DNA of 64,000 nt from Nocardioides baculatus (GTDB taxonomy: Bacteria; Actinomycetota; Actinomycetes; Propionibacteriales; Nocardioidaceae), in contig NZ_JAERSG010000008.1 of assembly GCF_016735675.1 (NCBI RefSeq), positions 62,001-126,000 on the forward strand. Reading direction: 5' to 3'. The notes beneath the pieces were generated by a model. It was not told where the DNA came from and did no database searches. It saw only the letters and a list, made by a program, of their open reading frames with translations. A program made the translations under genes and the position numbers. Below are positions 42,036 through 49,211 of the stretch, one piece after another. The stretch's first letter is position 1. Each line of letters opens with the position of its first letter.

Positions 42036-42064
42036 TTGACCGGCGCCGGTGCGCCTCCTAGCGT
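42036..42064 (+). promoter_or_regulatory. Promoter for a candidate small RNA
   Basis: TTGACC (42036-42041) and TAGCGT (42059-42064) have an exact 17-base spacer. It points away from any plus-strand gene; both flanking genes are on the minus strand. The predicted start is about 42072-42074. Confidence 0.6.
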
Positions 42065-42072
42065 GCTCCCTC

Positions 42073-42146
42073 AGAAGGGCCCCACGGCTCCTCGACGTCA
42101 GCAGGGGAAGGCAGGCGTCGACGGCTGCGGGGCCCCTTCTTCGTTC
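42073..42146 (+). ncRNA. Candidate small structured RNA
   Basis: The RNA predicted from the promoter at 42036-42064 folds into one long hairpin. The outer arms are AGAAGGGCCCC (42073-42083) and GGGGCCCCTTCT (42129-42140), the inner arms are TCGACG/CGTCGA (42092-42097 and 42116-42121), and the purine-rich loop includes CAGGGGAAGG. The 3' side continues TTCTTCGTT, so the outer stem could also end transcription. No coding potential is seen in the 296-base gap between the PHP and enoyl-CoA hydratase genes. It matches no RNA family I recognise. Confidence 0.45.
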
Positions 42147-42154
42147 CCGTGTGG

Positions 42155-42961
42155 CTAGCGGCCGCGGAACTGCGGCGCCCGCTTCTCCTTCGCCGCGGCG
42201 ATCCCCTCCTGGAGGTCGGCCGTCGCGAGGGTCAGCGGCTGGGCGAGCGCCTCCCACTGCAGGGCGGACTCGAAGTCGCCGTGGCCACCGTCGGCCAGCG
42301 CGATCTTGGTGAGCCGGCTCGCGATGGGTGCGGTGGCGGCGATCCCGGCCGCCGTGTCCAGGACGTCGTCGAGGAACCCTCCGGGGTCGACCACACGCGA
42401 GACCAGCCCGAGCCGCAGCGCCTCGTCGGCCTCGACGACGCGACCGGTGAGGAGCAGGTCGCGCGCGTGGGCGGGGCCGACCACGTCGGGCAGCAGCCAG
42501 GTGCCCGCCATCCCGGCGTGCATGCCCAGCTTGTTGAAGGGCAGCCCGAGCTTCGCACCGGCGGCGGCGTAGCGGATGTCGCAGGCCAGCGCGAGGCACA
42601 GCCCTGCGCCGATCGCTGCGCCGTTGACCGCGGCGATGGTCGGCACCTCCAGCCGTCGGATCGAGAGCCAGGCCCGGTAGAACGGCAGCATCCGCGTCCG
42701 CAGCCGGTCGACGCTGGCGTCGGGCTCGCTGGCGATCCAGGACGTGTTGCCGCCCGAGCAGAAGGCACTCCCCTCCCCGGTGACCACGACCGCGCGCACG
42801 GACGGGTCGGCGGCGATCGCGTCGATCGCCGTGACCCACGACGAGGTCATCTCGTCGCTCATCGCGTTGCGCATGTCGGGGTTGTCGAGGGTGAGCAGCA
42901 CGACCCCCTCGGAGGGCTGCTCGAGACGCAGGTGGGCAAGGTCGGAGAGGTCGGCGGGCAT
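42155..42961 (-). CDS. Enoyl-CoA hydratase/isomerase family protein
   Basis: This 268-residue crotonase-fold protein has the oxyanion-hole region GSAFCSGGNTSWIA (about 62) and AAVNGAAIGAGLCLALACDIR (about 110), and the second active-site segment DEALRLGLVSRVVDPG. The usual hydratase Glu position falls in the GMHAGMAGTWLLPDVVG segment, where Gly/Met/Ala occur. The activity may therefore be isomerase or another crotonase reaction rather than classical hydratase. It is a single gene. Confidence 0.85.
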   Translation of the reverse strand: MPADLSDLAHLRLEQPSEGVVLLTLDNPDMRNAMSDEMTSSWVTAIDAIAADPSVRAVVVTGEGSAFCSGGNTSWIASEPDASVDRLRTRMLPFYRAWLSIRRLEVPTIAAVNGAAIGAGLCLALACDIRYAAAGAKLGLPFNKLGMHAGMAGTWLLPDVVGPAHARDLLLTGRVVEADEALRLGLVSRVVDPGGFLDDVLDTAAGIAATAPIASRLTKIALADGGHGDFESALQWEALAQPLTLATADLQEGIAAAKEKRAPQFRGR

Positions 42962-43154
42962 GCCCCGAGGGTACTGATCGGGCTGAGCGTGGAATCACCC
43001 GGTTTCACGCTCAGCGCGTGTGGTGCGTGAGCGTGGGCCACGCGTGGCGTAGGGTCGTCGACGGATCGCCGGCAACCGCCGGCTTTCCCCGGCGGGCTTC
43101 CCCTTCGACAACCCCGTCGCGACGACCAAGAAGAAACAAAGCAAGGAGGCCGTC

Positions 43155-43313
43155 ATGGCGGAGACCTGGAGCGGTGAGTTCTACTGCGTCAAGTGCAAGG
43201 AGAAGCGCGAGGCGGAGGGCGAGATCAAGGTCAACGACAAGGGCACCAAGATGGCCAAGGGCGTCTGCCCGGTCTGCGGTACCAACCTGAACCGCATCCT
43301 CGGCAAGGCGTGA
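43155..43313 (+). CDS. Small zinc-ribbon protein (DUF5679 type)
   Basis: This 52-residue protein is MAETWSGEFYCVKCKEKREA and onward, ending CPVCGTNLNRILGKA. Two CxxC knuckles (YCVKCK, VCPVCG) form a zinc ribbon, and the protein is small and widely conserved in actinobacteria. A strong AAGGAGG lies 8 bases before the ATG. A leader of about 110 bases with a GCCGGC hairpin and a strong terminator behind it suggest a single-gene, well-expressed message. The function is unknown. Confidence 0.87.
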   Translation: MAETWSGEFYCVKCKEKREAEGEIKVNDKGTKMAKGVCPVCGTNLNRILGKA

Positions 43314-43333
43314 GACTCACCCCTTGAGCATCT

Positions 43334-43368
43334 AGCAGCGGCGTCACCCACCGGGTGGCGCCGCTGCT
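43334..43368 (+). terminator. Terminator of the zinc-ribbon gene
   Basis: The 10-bp arms AGCAGCGGCG / CGCCGCTGCT are extended inward by TCACCC/GGGTGG, 21 bases after the stop codon. No U-run. Confidence 0.75.
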
Positions 43369-43439
43369 GCATTCGTGGCACGTGAATTCCCCTGTGCACG
43401 ACGCTCCACGGCGGCTCTGCGTCTGGCACCGTCCGTGGC

Positions 43440-43955
43440 ATGTCCCGCCCGCTCTCCCCCAGCCCGTACGCCGTCGGCCGGCGCGCCCAGCTCGACTGCC
43501 CGGCCGCGTGGCACACGCAGGTGCTGGCCGCCCTCGCGGTCGCCGGGATCGTCGTGGACGACTCCGCTCCCGTGGGGATCGCCCTCGCGCCCGGCCGTAC
43601 GGTCTCAGCCGTCGTCGATGGCTGGAGCGTCGACTCGCTCCCCCACCTGCTCGTCGGCGTCACGCCGTGGGCGATCGAGGTCGGCCCGTGGGCGGCACCG
43701 GGCGTGGGTCCGTGCGCCCGGTGCGTCGCAGCGGCCGTGCTCGACGACCGCCCGACGACACCTGTCCCGGAGATGCCGCGACCGTTGCTCGCCCTGGCAG
43801 CCGGCGCGGCTGCGCGCGACCTCGCCGCCTGGTCGGCCGGGGAGCCGCCGCACACGTGGCTGACGTCGTGGCGCCACGACCACCACCCGCTGCCGGCAGA
43901 GCGACGGTGGGAGCGCCACCCCTACTGCGGGTGCGCCTGGTTCGACACGGCCTGA
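43440..43955 (+). CDS. Unknown protein resembling the zinc part of a TOMM cyclodehydratase
   Basis: This 171-residue protein has GPCARCVAAAV in the middle and HPYCGCAWFDTA at its end. The paired CxxC and CxC with about 75 residues between recall the zinc-binding tetrad of ThiF/SagC-like cyclodehydratase partners (C-x-R-C ... HPxCxC). The N-terminal half is a short alpha/beta region lacking an ATP site. The M. tuberculosis block has a ThiF-like gene (Rv3196, as I recall) at about this position, so this may be a reduced relative. No YcaO or precursor peptide gene is seen nearby. Confidence 0.55.
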   Translation: MSRPLSPSPYAVGRRAQLDCPAAWHTQVLAALAVAGIVVDDSAPVGIALAPGRTVSAVVDGWSVDSLPHLLVGVTPWAIEVGPWAAPGVGPCARCVAAAVLDDRPTTPVPEMPRPLLALAAGAAARDLAAWSAGEPPHTWLTSWRHDHHPLPAERRWERHPYCGCAWFDTA

Positions 43956-43971
43956 CCCGCTCGGCACGGGC

Positions 43972-44145
43972 TCACCACCACTCGCTGTCGAGCTTGCCCT
44001 CCATCGCCCGCAGGTTCTCCCGCGAGCACGTGACGCAGAACCGCTGCTGACGACCGCGCTCGACGGCCGTCGTCCAGCTCAACGCCTCGGCCGCCGGCGC
44101 CTGGGTCCCGCAGTAGCTGCACGTGACGGTCTCGTCGTCGTTCAC
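43972..44145 (-). CDS. Small zinc-finger-like protein
   Basis: This 57-residue protein starts at GTG 44145 (VNDDETVTCSYCGTQAPAAE), with two CxxC pairs (CSYC and CVTC) about 31 residues apart, then RENLRAMEGKLDSEWW. An upstream extension to 44244 would run through the inverted repeat at 44195-44235 and is rejected. The family is common in Nocardioides-type genomes but unnamed. A role in nucleic-acid or protein binding is a guess from the fold. Confidence 0.65.
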   Translation of the reverse strand: MNDDETVTCSYCGTQAPAAEALSWTTAVERGRQQRFCVTCSRENLRAMEGKLDSEWW

Positions 44146-44194
44146 GCGAGCGACGCTACTCCCCGTCACACCCCGCCCGGGTGCGGAAATGCCG

Positions 44195-44235
44195 ACGAGC
44201 CGGCACGTCGTCACCGTGACGACGTACCGGCTCGT
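44195..44235 (-). terminator. Long hairpin ending the whiB7 unit
   Basis: Arms of 19 bases (ACGAGCCGGCACGTCGTCA and complement) have one mismatch and a three-base CCG loop. The hairpin starts 29 bases beyond the stop of the small gene downstream of whiB7 and also lies ahead of the zinc-finger gene start. Confidence 0.65.
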
Positions 44236-44263
44236 GGTGCTCACCCGCGATCAGGGCGAGGGC

Positions 44264-44458
44264 TCAGATCGCGCGGGCGAGGGCGAGACGCGCCTGCTGC
44301 GCGGCCTGCTCGGCCTTGCGGCTCATCCGACGTGCCATGGCCAGCTGGTGGCCACGACGCATTTCGTGCGCCTCTCCCAGGCGCGCGGACATTTGCGCGC
44401 GTGCGAGTTCTTCATGCATGAGATTCATGTCGTTGCTTCCGTTTCGGTAGGTCTTCAT
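44264..44458 (-). CDS. Small basic helical protein downstream of whiB7
   Basis: This 64-residue protein, MKTYRNGSNDMNLMHEELAR onward, is predicted to be one long Ala/Arg/Gln-rich helix (RRGHQLAMARRMSRKAEQAAQQ). It lies 50 bases after whiB7 on the same strand and ahead of the strong hairpin, so it is probably part of the whiB7 transcript. ATG 44458 is chosen, and ATG 44428 or 44419 are alternatives. No family is recognised. Confidence 0.6.
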   Translation of the reverse strand: MKTYRNGSNDMNLMHEELARAQMSARLGEAHEMRRGHQLAMARRMSRKAEQAAQQARLALARAI

Positions 44459-44507
44459 GTCGGTCGTGATTCCTTGTGTTTCCTGAGTGGGAGGTGTGCG
44501 GTGGCGC

Positions 44508-44876
44508 CTACGCGGCGGCCCCGTCCTTCTGCTTCTGCTCGGCCGCGTGAGCAACCTGGTCGGACTTGCGGGGCCGGCCTCGCGGCCGCTTGCGCGGGAT
44601 CACCACGCCCTGGAGGAAGAGCTCGCCTCCCCAGACGCCCCACGGCTCACGCCGCTCGAGGGCTCCGTCGAGGCACAGCGCCTGCACGGGGCAGTCGACG
44701 CAGAGAGCCTTGGCGTGCTCCACGTCCGCAGGGGACTCGGCAAACCACAGCTCGGCGTCGTTGACGCGGCAGGGCAGCAACTCCTCATCCACTCCGGCGG
44801 CTGCGTCGTGCAGTGCTCCCAGGGGTGCCTGGGTGGCGTCGGCAGCTCGGTTGCGGTCGAGAACGCTGATGGTCAT
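44508..44876 (-). CDS. whiB7: WhiB7 iron-sulfur transcription factor
   Basis: This 122-residue WhiB protein has four cluster Cys (LLPC, then ALCVDCPVQALC), the GVWGG turn that contacts the sigma factor, and the AT-hook RGRP within PRKRPRGRPRK that is particular to WhiB7. WhiB7 partners the housekeeping sigma factor and activates intrinsic antibiotic-resistance and stress genes. The start ATG has AGGAGG 9 bases upstream. The leader holds an upstream ORF and an attenuator, and the gene lies next to uvrD2 as in mycobacteria. Confidence 0.93.
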   Translation of the reverse strand: MTISVLDRNRAADATQAPLGALHDAAAGVDEELLPCRVNDAELWFAESPADVEHAKALCVDCPVQALCLDGALERREPWGVWGGELFLQGVVIPRKRPRGRPRKSDQVAHAAEQKQKDGAAA

Positions 44877-44934
44877 GTGTATTCACCTCCTACTCGTTGA
44901 CCTGATCGCGGGTGTTGATGGACTGGACAAACAG

Positions 44935-44968
44935 AAAAGCCGCGGATCCCGGTGTCGGGTTCCGCGGC
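44935..44968 (-). terminator. Attenuator in the whiB7 leader
   Basis: On the minus strand, stem GCCGCGGAACCCG / CGGGATCCGCGGC (13 bp with one mismatch, loop ACAC) is followed by TTTTCTGTTTG. It is the only classical U-tailed intrinsic terminator I see in the window, and it lies between the upstream ORF and whiB7, 59 bases before the whiB7 start. Confidence 0.8.
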
Positions 44969-44996
44969 CTGGAGGCTGCCGATGTAGGTGAGTCAC

Positions 44997-45179
44997 CTAT
45001 GTCGACGGACTCCAGGTAGGAGAACCCGGGAAATCGCCCTTGATCCGAACGATGGCGGCGTCGCCCTGGACAGCCACCACGCCGGCACCGAGTGCACGCG
45101 AGTGCGCGCAGGGGCGGCCGAGGGTGGACATGCCGAAGGACGGCGTCCAAGCCGTCATCGTCTTCGTGTAGTTCTCCAT
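44997..45179 (-). CDS. Upstream ORF (leader peptide) of whiB7
   Basis: This 60-codon ORF beginning MENYTKTMTAWTPSFGMSTL has an excellent GGAGG site 8 bases upstream. Its stop codon is 28 bases before the attenuator stem, and a small dyad (TAGGTGA/TCACCTA) overlaps the stop. Mycobacterial whiB7 has a leader ORF whose interrupted translation relieves termination, and the same layout is seen here. The peptide sequence itself may be unimportant. It is also possible that it is a real small protein. Confidence 0.65.
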   Translation of the reverse strand: MENYTKTMTAWTPSFGMSTLGRPCAHSRALGAGVVAVQGDAAIVRIKGDFPGSPTWSPST

Positions 45180-45251
45180 CAGGGCCACCTCCTTCGGGGC
45201 ATAGGGCGCGGATCCTTGTCAGGGATCCCATGCGCGTGGGTTGTGAGAGGA

Positions 45252-45289
45252 ACGCTAGACCCTGCTCCGCGTCAGGGGCAAACGATTTT
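45252..45289 (-). promoter_or_regulatory. whiB7 promoter with WhiB7-type AT box
   Basis: On the minus strand an AAAATCG box (45283-45289) directly precedes TTGCCC (-35, 45276-45281). An 18-base spacer and TAGCGT (-10, 45252-45257) follow. An AT-rich box immediately before -35 is the recognised WhiB7 binding feature, so autoregulation is likely. The leader to whiB7 is about 370 bases and includes the upstream ORF. Confidence 0.65.
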
Positions 45290-45318
45290 GTGGGTATTAC
45301 TTCAAAAAGTTTCCGGAT

Positions 45319-47361
45319 TCATCCTTTGGACCCGTCGGCGACCAGCGCGAGCACCTCGTCGCCGTACTTGGTCAGCTTGCTCGGACCCACTCCGCTGATG
45401 GACCGCAGACCCTTCTCGTCGGCCGGGGTGTGCTCGGCGATGAGCTGCAGTGTCGCGTCGGTGAAGATCACGAACGCCGGGACGCTGTCCTGAGCCGCCC
45501 GGGCCAGGCGCCACTCGCGGAGCCGCTCGAACAGCGCCTCGTCGTAGGAGGCAGGGCAGTCGCCACAGCGGCCGATCTTCTTCTCCTGGGCACTCGAGAG
45601 GGGGCGTCCGCACTCGCGGCAGTGCATCGCCGCGCGGTTGCGCTTGCTGCGCTCACGGCGCTGCGTGGAGACGCCGGGCACCCCGTCGAGCAGGGGTGCG
45701 AGGAACGGCGACGCACCGCGGTTGCCGCGGCCGCCGGGCTCGCGGGCGCTCGCCCACGAGACGGTGAGCTCGTCGCGGGCGCGGGTCATCGCGACGTAGA
45801 GCAGGCGGCGCTCCTCCTCGACCTCGGCCGGGGTCTGCGCCTGCGAGATCGGCATCATCTTCTCGTGCATGCCGGCGACGAAGACGGCGTCCCACTCGAG
45901 GCCCTTGGCGGAGTGGATCGTGGCCAGGGTGACGGCGTCGGCGACCGGCGCGTGCTGCTCGCCGGCCCTGCGGTCGAGGTCGTCGACGAAGTCGCCGAGC
46001 GAGGCCTCGGGCTGCTCGCGCGCGAAGTCGATCGAGAGGTCGACGAGGGCCTGCAACGACTCCCAGCGGTTGCGCACCTCTCCCCTGCCCTCCGGCGGCT
46101 GGACGGAGTGGCCCATCTGCGACAGGACGGCGACCACCGCCTCGGCCACGGGTCCGGACGCCTCGCCGCTGCGCGCGGCACCGCGGACGAGGGTGATCGC
46201 CTGCCGCACCTCGGGACGGTCGAAGAACCGTGCCGCACCGCGTACGACGTAGGGCAGCCCGCGGGCGGCGAGCGCCTCCTCGAAGCGCTCGGACTGCGCG
46301 TTGATCCGGAGCAGCACCGCCATCCGGCTGGCAGGCATGCCCTGCGCACGCAGCGCGGCGACGCGGTCGGCGACGGCGTCTGCCTCGGCCACCTCGTCGG
46401 TGGCCTCGCGGAAGGTGATCTTCGCGCCGCCGGGTCGTTGGGCGACGAGCGCGACGCCTTGGCTGGCCGTGCCGGCCAGGAGCGTGTTGGCGCCGGCCAC
46501 GACCTCGGGCGTGGAGCGGTAGTTGCGGACCAGCTCGACGCTGGTGGCCGACGGGAAGCGCGTGCCGAACTCGCGGAGGTAGCGCGCGTCGGCTCCCGCG
46601 AAGGAGTAGATCGTCTGGGCCGGGTCGCCGACGACGCACAGCTCGTCACGGCCACCGAGCCACAGGTCGAGCAGCGCGTGCTGGAGCGGCGAGACGTCCT
46701 GGAACTCGTCGACCACGAACCACTTGTACTGGCGGCGCACCTGCGCGGCGACAGCCTCGTTGTCGGCGAGCAGGCCGGCACCGAAGAGGAGCACGTCCTC
46801 CATGTCCATCCGGCCCTGGTCGCGCTTGACCTCCTCGTAGGCGCCGAACGCCCGCGCGACCACCTCGGGCTCGAGCCCGGCGACCGAGCGGCCGCGCGCC
46901 CTGGCCAGGGCGGCGTAGGAGTCCGGGGAGACGTTGCTGACCTTGGCCCACTCGATCTCGCTCGCGAGGTCGCGCAGGGTGGCCTGGTCGGTGGCGAGCC
47001 GCTGGCGGCGCGCGGCGAGGGCGAGCATGCCCAGCTTGGACTGGGTCAGCTCGGGGAGCTCACGCTGGTGGACGCGCGGCCAGAAGAACCGGAGCTGGCG
47101 CAGGGCGGCGGAGTGGAACGTCCGGGCCTGCACTCCGGGCGCACCCAGGGCCCGCAGCCGCTCGCGCATCTCGCCCGCCGCCCGCGTGGTGAAGGACAGC
47201 GCGAGGACCTCGGTGGGCGCGTAGACCCCGGTGGCGACACCGTGGGCGATGCGGTGGGTGACCGCTCGCGTCTTGCCCGTGCCGGCACCCGCCAGCACGC
47301 GGACCGGACCGCGCAGCGCCTCGGCGACCTGTCGCTGCTCGGGATCGAGCGCATCGAGCAA
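45319..47361 (-). CDS. uvrD2: ATP-dependent DNA helicase UvrD2
   Basis: This 680-residue SF1A helicase has motif I VLAGAGTGKT, II VVDEFQDV, III VVGDPAQTIYSFAGA, IV LVRNYRSTPEV, V TIHSAKGLEWDAVF and VI LLYVAMTRARDEL. A four-Cys zinc finger (HCRECGRPL ... RCGDCP) and an HRDC domain (GLRSISGVGPSKLTKYGDEV) complete the UvrD2 architecture of actinobacteria. I start at TTG 47361, with AGGAG 6 bases upstream, rather than TTG 47400, whose AGGG touches the start. It is divergent from mycoredoxin. Confidence 0.92.
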   Translation of the reverse strand: MLDALDPEQRQVAEALRGPVRVLAGAGTGKTRAVTHRIAHGVATGVYAPTEVLALSFTTRAAGEMRERLRALGAPGVQARTFHSAALRQLRFFWPRVHQRELPELTQSKLGMLALAARRQRLATDQATLRDLASEIEWAKVSNVSPDSYAALARARGRSVAGLEPEVVARAFGAYEEVKRDQGRMDMEDVLLFGAGLLADNEAVAAQVRRQYKWFVVDEFQDVSPLQHALLDLWLGGRDELCVVGDPAQTIYSFAGADARYLREFGTRFPSATSVELVRNYRSTPEVVAGANTLLAGTASQGVALVAQRPGGAKITFREATDEVAEADAVADRVAALRAQGMPASRMAVLLRINAQSERFEEALAARGLPYVVRGAARFFDRPEVRQAITLVRGAARSGEASGPVAEAVVAVLSQMGHSVQPPEGRGEVRNRWESLQALVDLSIDFAREQPEASLGDFVDDLDRRAGEQHAPVADAVTLATIHSAKGLEWDAVFVAGMHEKMMPISQAQTPAEVEEERRLLYVAMTRARDELTVSWASAREPGGRGNRGASPFLAPLLDGVPGVSTQRRERSKRNRAAMHCRECGRPLSSAQEKKIGRCGDCPASYDEALFERLREWRLARAAQDSVPAFVIFTDATLQLIAEHTPADEKGLRSISGVGPSKLTKYGDEVLALVADGSKG

Positions 47362-47510
47362 CGTCGGCTCCTGGCGGGGGTGGGTGGACGAACGCGTCAA
47401 CCCTATGCGCCGCGACCGACAGCCGGCCGGCCGCTCTCCACAGCCCGGACCCGGCCGACTGCGACCCGTCGCACGGGAATGCCCGCGCCGACGGCGTCGT
47501 TGGACCAGGC

Positions 47511-47762
47511 ATGTCCGAGAACCAGTTCACGATGTTCACCACGCCGTGGTGTGGCTACTGCCACCGCCTCAAGAGCCAGCTCGATCGCGAGGGGATCACC
47601 TTCGACATCGTCGACATCGAGCAGCAGCCCGACGCGGCGTTCACCGTCGAGCAGGCCAACGGTGGGAACCAGACCGTGCCGACCCTTCTCTTCTCCGACG
47701 GGAGCACCCTGACCAACCCCTCCGTGGCTGCGGTCAAGGACAAGCTCGCGGCCCTGGCCTGA
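47511..47762 (+). CDS. mrx1: Mycoredoxin (glutaredoxin-like)
   Basis: This 83-residue thioredoxin-fold protein has active site TPWCGYCHRLK and cis-Pro in NQTVPTLLF, close in size and sequence to mycoredoxin-1. It reduces mycothiol mixed disulfides. The position between uvrD2 and nudC is the conserved one. Confidence 0.92.
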   Translation: MSENQFTMFTTPWCGYCHRLKSQLDREGITFDIVDIEQQPDAAFTVEQANGGNQTVPTLLFSDGSTLTNPSVAAVKDKLAALA

Positions 47763-47795
47763 GGGCCGGGAAGCAACCGGGGTTAGCCTGACGTC

Positions 47796-48251
47796 GTGTC
47801 ACTGCTGAACTCGATCGACCGCCCCCATGTCCTCACCGCGATCGAGACGTGGGACAAGGCCGGCGGATCCAACTACATGCTGGTACGCGGCGGCGTGTCG
47901 ACCCACGTGCTGCTGCACGCCGGTCGGGAGTACGACGCGGCCGCGATCGTGGGCATCGCCCACGGACTCGCGACCGGCAACACGCTGACGCCTGCCGAGG
48001 TGCCGGGCGGCTCGGCCGGGGCGAGCAAGGCGCTGACGCGGCTGGGCTTCCAGATCCGCGACGACTCGCCGCCGGCTCCCCAGCGGGTCCCGGGAACGAA
48101 GGCGACGACGCCGCGCATGCCGCGGGCAGCAGCGGCGCCGCGCGCCACCCCGCGCCCCCGGGTCGCCGCGAGCGACCGGATCGTCGACAACCTGTGCCCC
48201 CGCTGCTTCATCGCGATGCCTGCCACGGGCATCTGCGACCAGTGCGACTGA
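47796..48251 (+). CDS. Small protein with ScoMcrA-like N-terminal head domain and zinc ribbon
   Basis: This is a 151-residue protein. Residues 1-90 (HVLTAIETWDKAGGSNYMLV, EYDAAAIVGIAHGLATGNTL, ALTRLGFQI) resemble the N-terminal head domain of the modified-DNA restriction enzyme ScoMcrA. That domain usually precedes a nuclease. Here it is followed by a Pro/Ala/Arg linker and a C-terminal zinc ribbon (LCPRCFIAMPATGICDQCD). No nuclease motif is present. The start is GTG 47796. The family match is from memory and modestly certain. Confidence 0.6.
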   Translation: MSLLNSIDRPHVLTAIETWDKAGGSNYMLVRGGVSTHVLLHAGREYDAAAIVGIAHGLATGNTLTPAEVPGGSAGASKALTRLGFQIRDDSPPAPQRVPGTKATTPRMPRAAAAPRATPRPRVAASDRIVDNLCPRCFIAMPATGICDQCD

Positions 48252-48255
48252 CCGG

Positions 48256-49179
48256 CTAGTCCCAGCCCGGCCCGTCCAGCGGGCGGCCGAACCACGACTC
48301 GATGAGCGATGACGAGATCGAGATGCCGCGCGGCACCACGAGCTCGCCGGAGCGGCCCGCCGCCTCGAAGTCGGCGCGCGTCCACCAGCGAGCCTCCTCG
48401 ATCTCGGCGCCGTCCACGTCGATCTCCGTGCTGGTCGCACGCCCGATGAAGCCGAGCATCAGGCTGGCGGGCAGCGGCCACGGCTGGCTGCCGAAGTAGC
48501 TCACCTCGCCGACCCGTACGCCGACCTCCTCGTCGACCTCGCGGCGTACGGCGTCCTCGAGGGTCTCCCCCGGTTCGCAGAACCCGGCGAGCGTGGACCA
48601 GCGACCGGGCGGCCAGGCGCGGTTGCGGCCCAGCAGGATCGCCTCGTCGTCACCGTCCCCGTGGGTGATCGCCATGATCACGGCCGGGTCGGTGCGTGGG
48701 AACTGCGGACGGTCGCACTGCGTGCACCGCAGCTCGTGACCGGCGGCCCGGCTGACCAGGGTGCCTCCGCAGCGCGGGCAGAAGCGCGTCGCGTGGTGCC
48801 ACTCGGCCAGCCCGATCGCGTGCATGACGAGCGGCGCCTGGTCCGGCGTACCGTCCGCCAGCAGCGTCAGCACGTCCCTCAGGGGCACCCACTCCGCCGG
48901 GTCGCCGGGAGCGTCCTCGGGCCTGACGATGACCGCGACGTGGACGGTGTCGTCCCGGTCGCCGAGGAGCACCAGCGTGCCGTCGGGCGCCTGGTCGGGC
49001 GAGACCCAGTCGACCGCGCCGTCGACGGGCCGGAGGCGGTTGCCGGACACCACCAGCACCCGCGTCGCGGGGTCGGACATCCGCTCGTCGAGCCAGTCCT
49101 GGTCCGTGCGGCGCAGACCGATGCGGTTGTGTGCGTGGGCCGACAGTGCGGCGTGCGGGAGGAGGCGCTCGGAGCTCAC
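48256..49179 (-). CDS. nudC: NAD+ diphosphatase / decapping hydrolase NudC
   Basis: This 307-residue protein has the NudC layout: an N-terminal domain, a zinc ribbon (FCPRCGG ... RCTQCDRPQFPR, about 132-160), a NUDIX box (GFCEPGETLEDAVRREVDEE, about 200), and the NADH-family SQPWPLPASLM signature. It hydrolyses NAD(H) to NMN(H) and AMP and removes NAD caps from RNA. The start is GTG, divergent from deoD. It is the same neighbour order as in mycobacteria. Confidence 0.93.
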   Translation of the reverse strand: MSSERLLPHAALSAHAHNRIGLRRTDQDWLDERMSDPATRVLVVSGNRLRPVDGAVDWVSPDQAPDGTLVLLGDRDDTVHVAVIVRPEDAPGDPAEWVPLRDVLTLLADGTPDQAPLVMHAIGLAEWHHATRFCPRCGGTLVSRAAGHELRCTQCDRPQFPRTDPAVIMAITHGDGDDEAILLGRNRAWPPGRWSTLAGFCEPGETLEDAVRREVDEEVGVRVGEVSYFGSQPWPLPASLMLGFIGRATSTEIDVDGAEIEEARWWTRADFEAAGRSGELVVPRGISISSSLIESWFGRPLDGPGWD

Positions 49180-49211
49180 GCTTTCCCACGCTAGTCGGTA
49201 GCGTGCGCGGC

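Noticed and set aside
43972..44244. 90-residue version of the zinc-finger protein
   Set aside because: The added N-terminus is encoded by the inverted repeat at 44195-44235 and looks non-protein; GTG 44145 is preferred.
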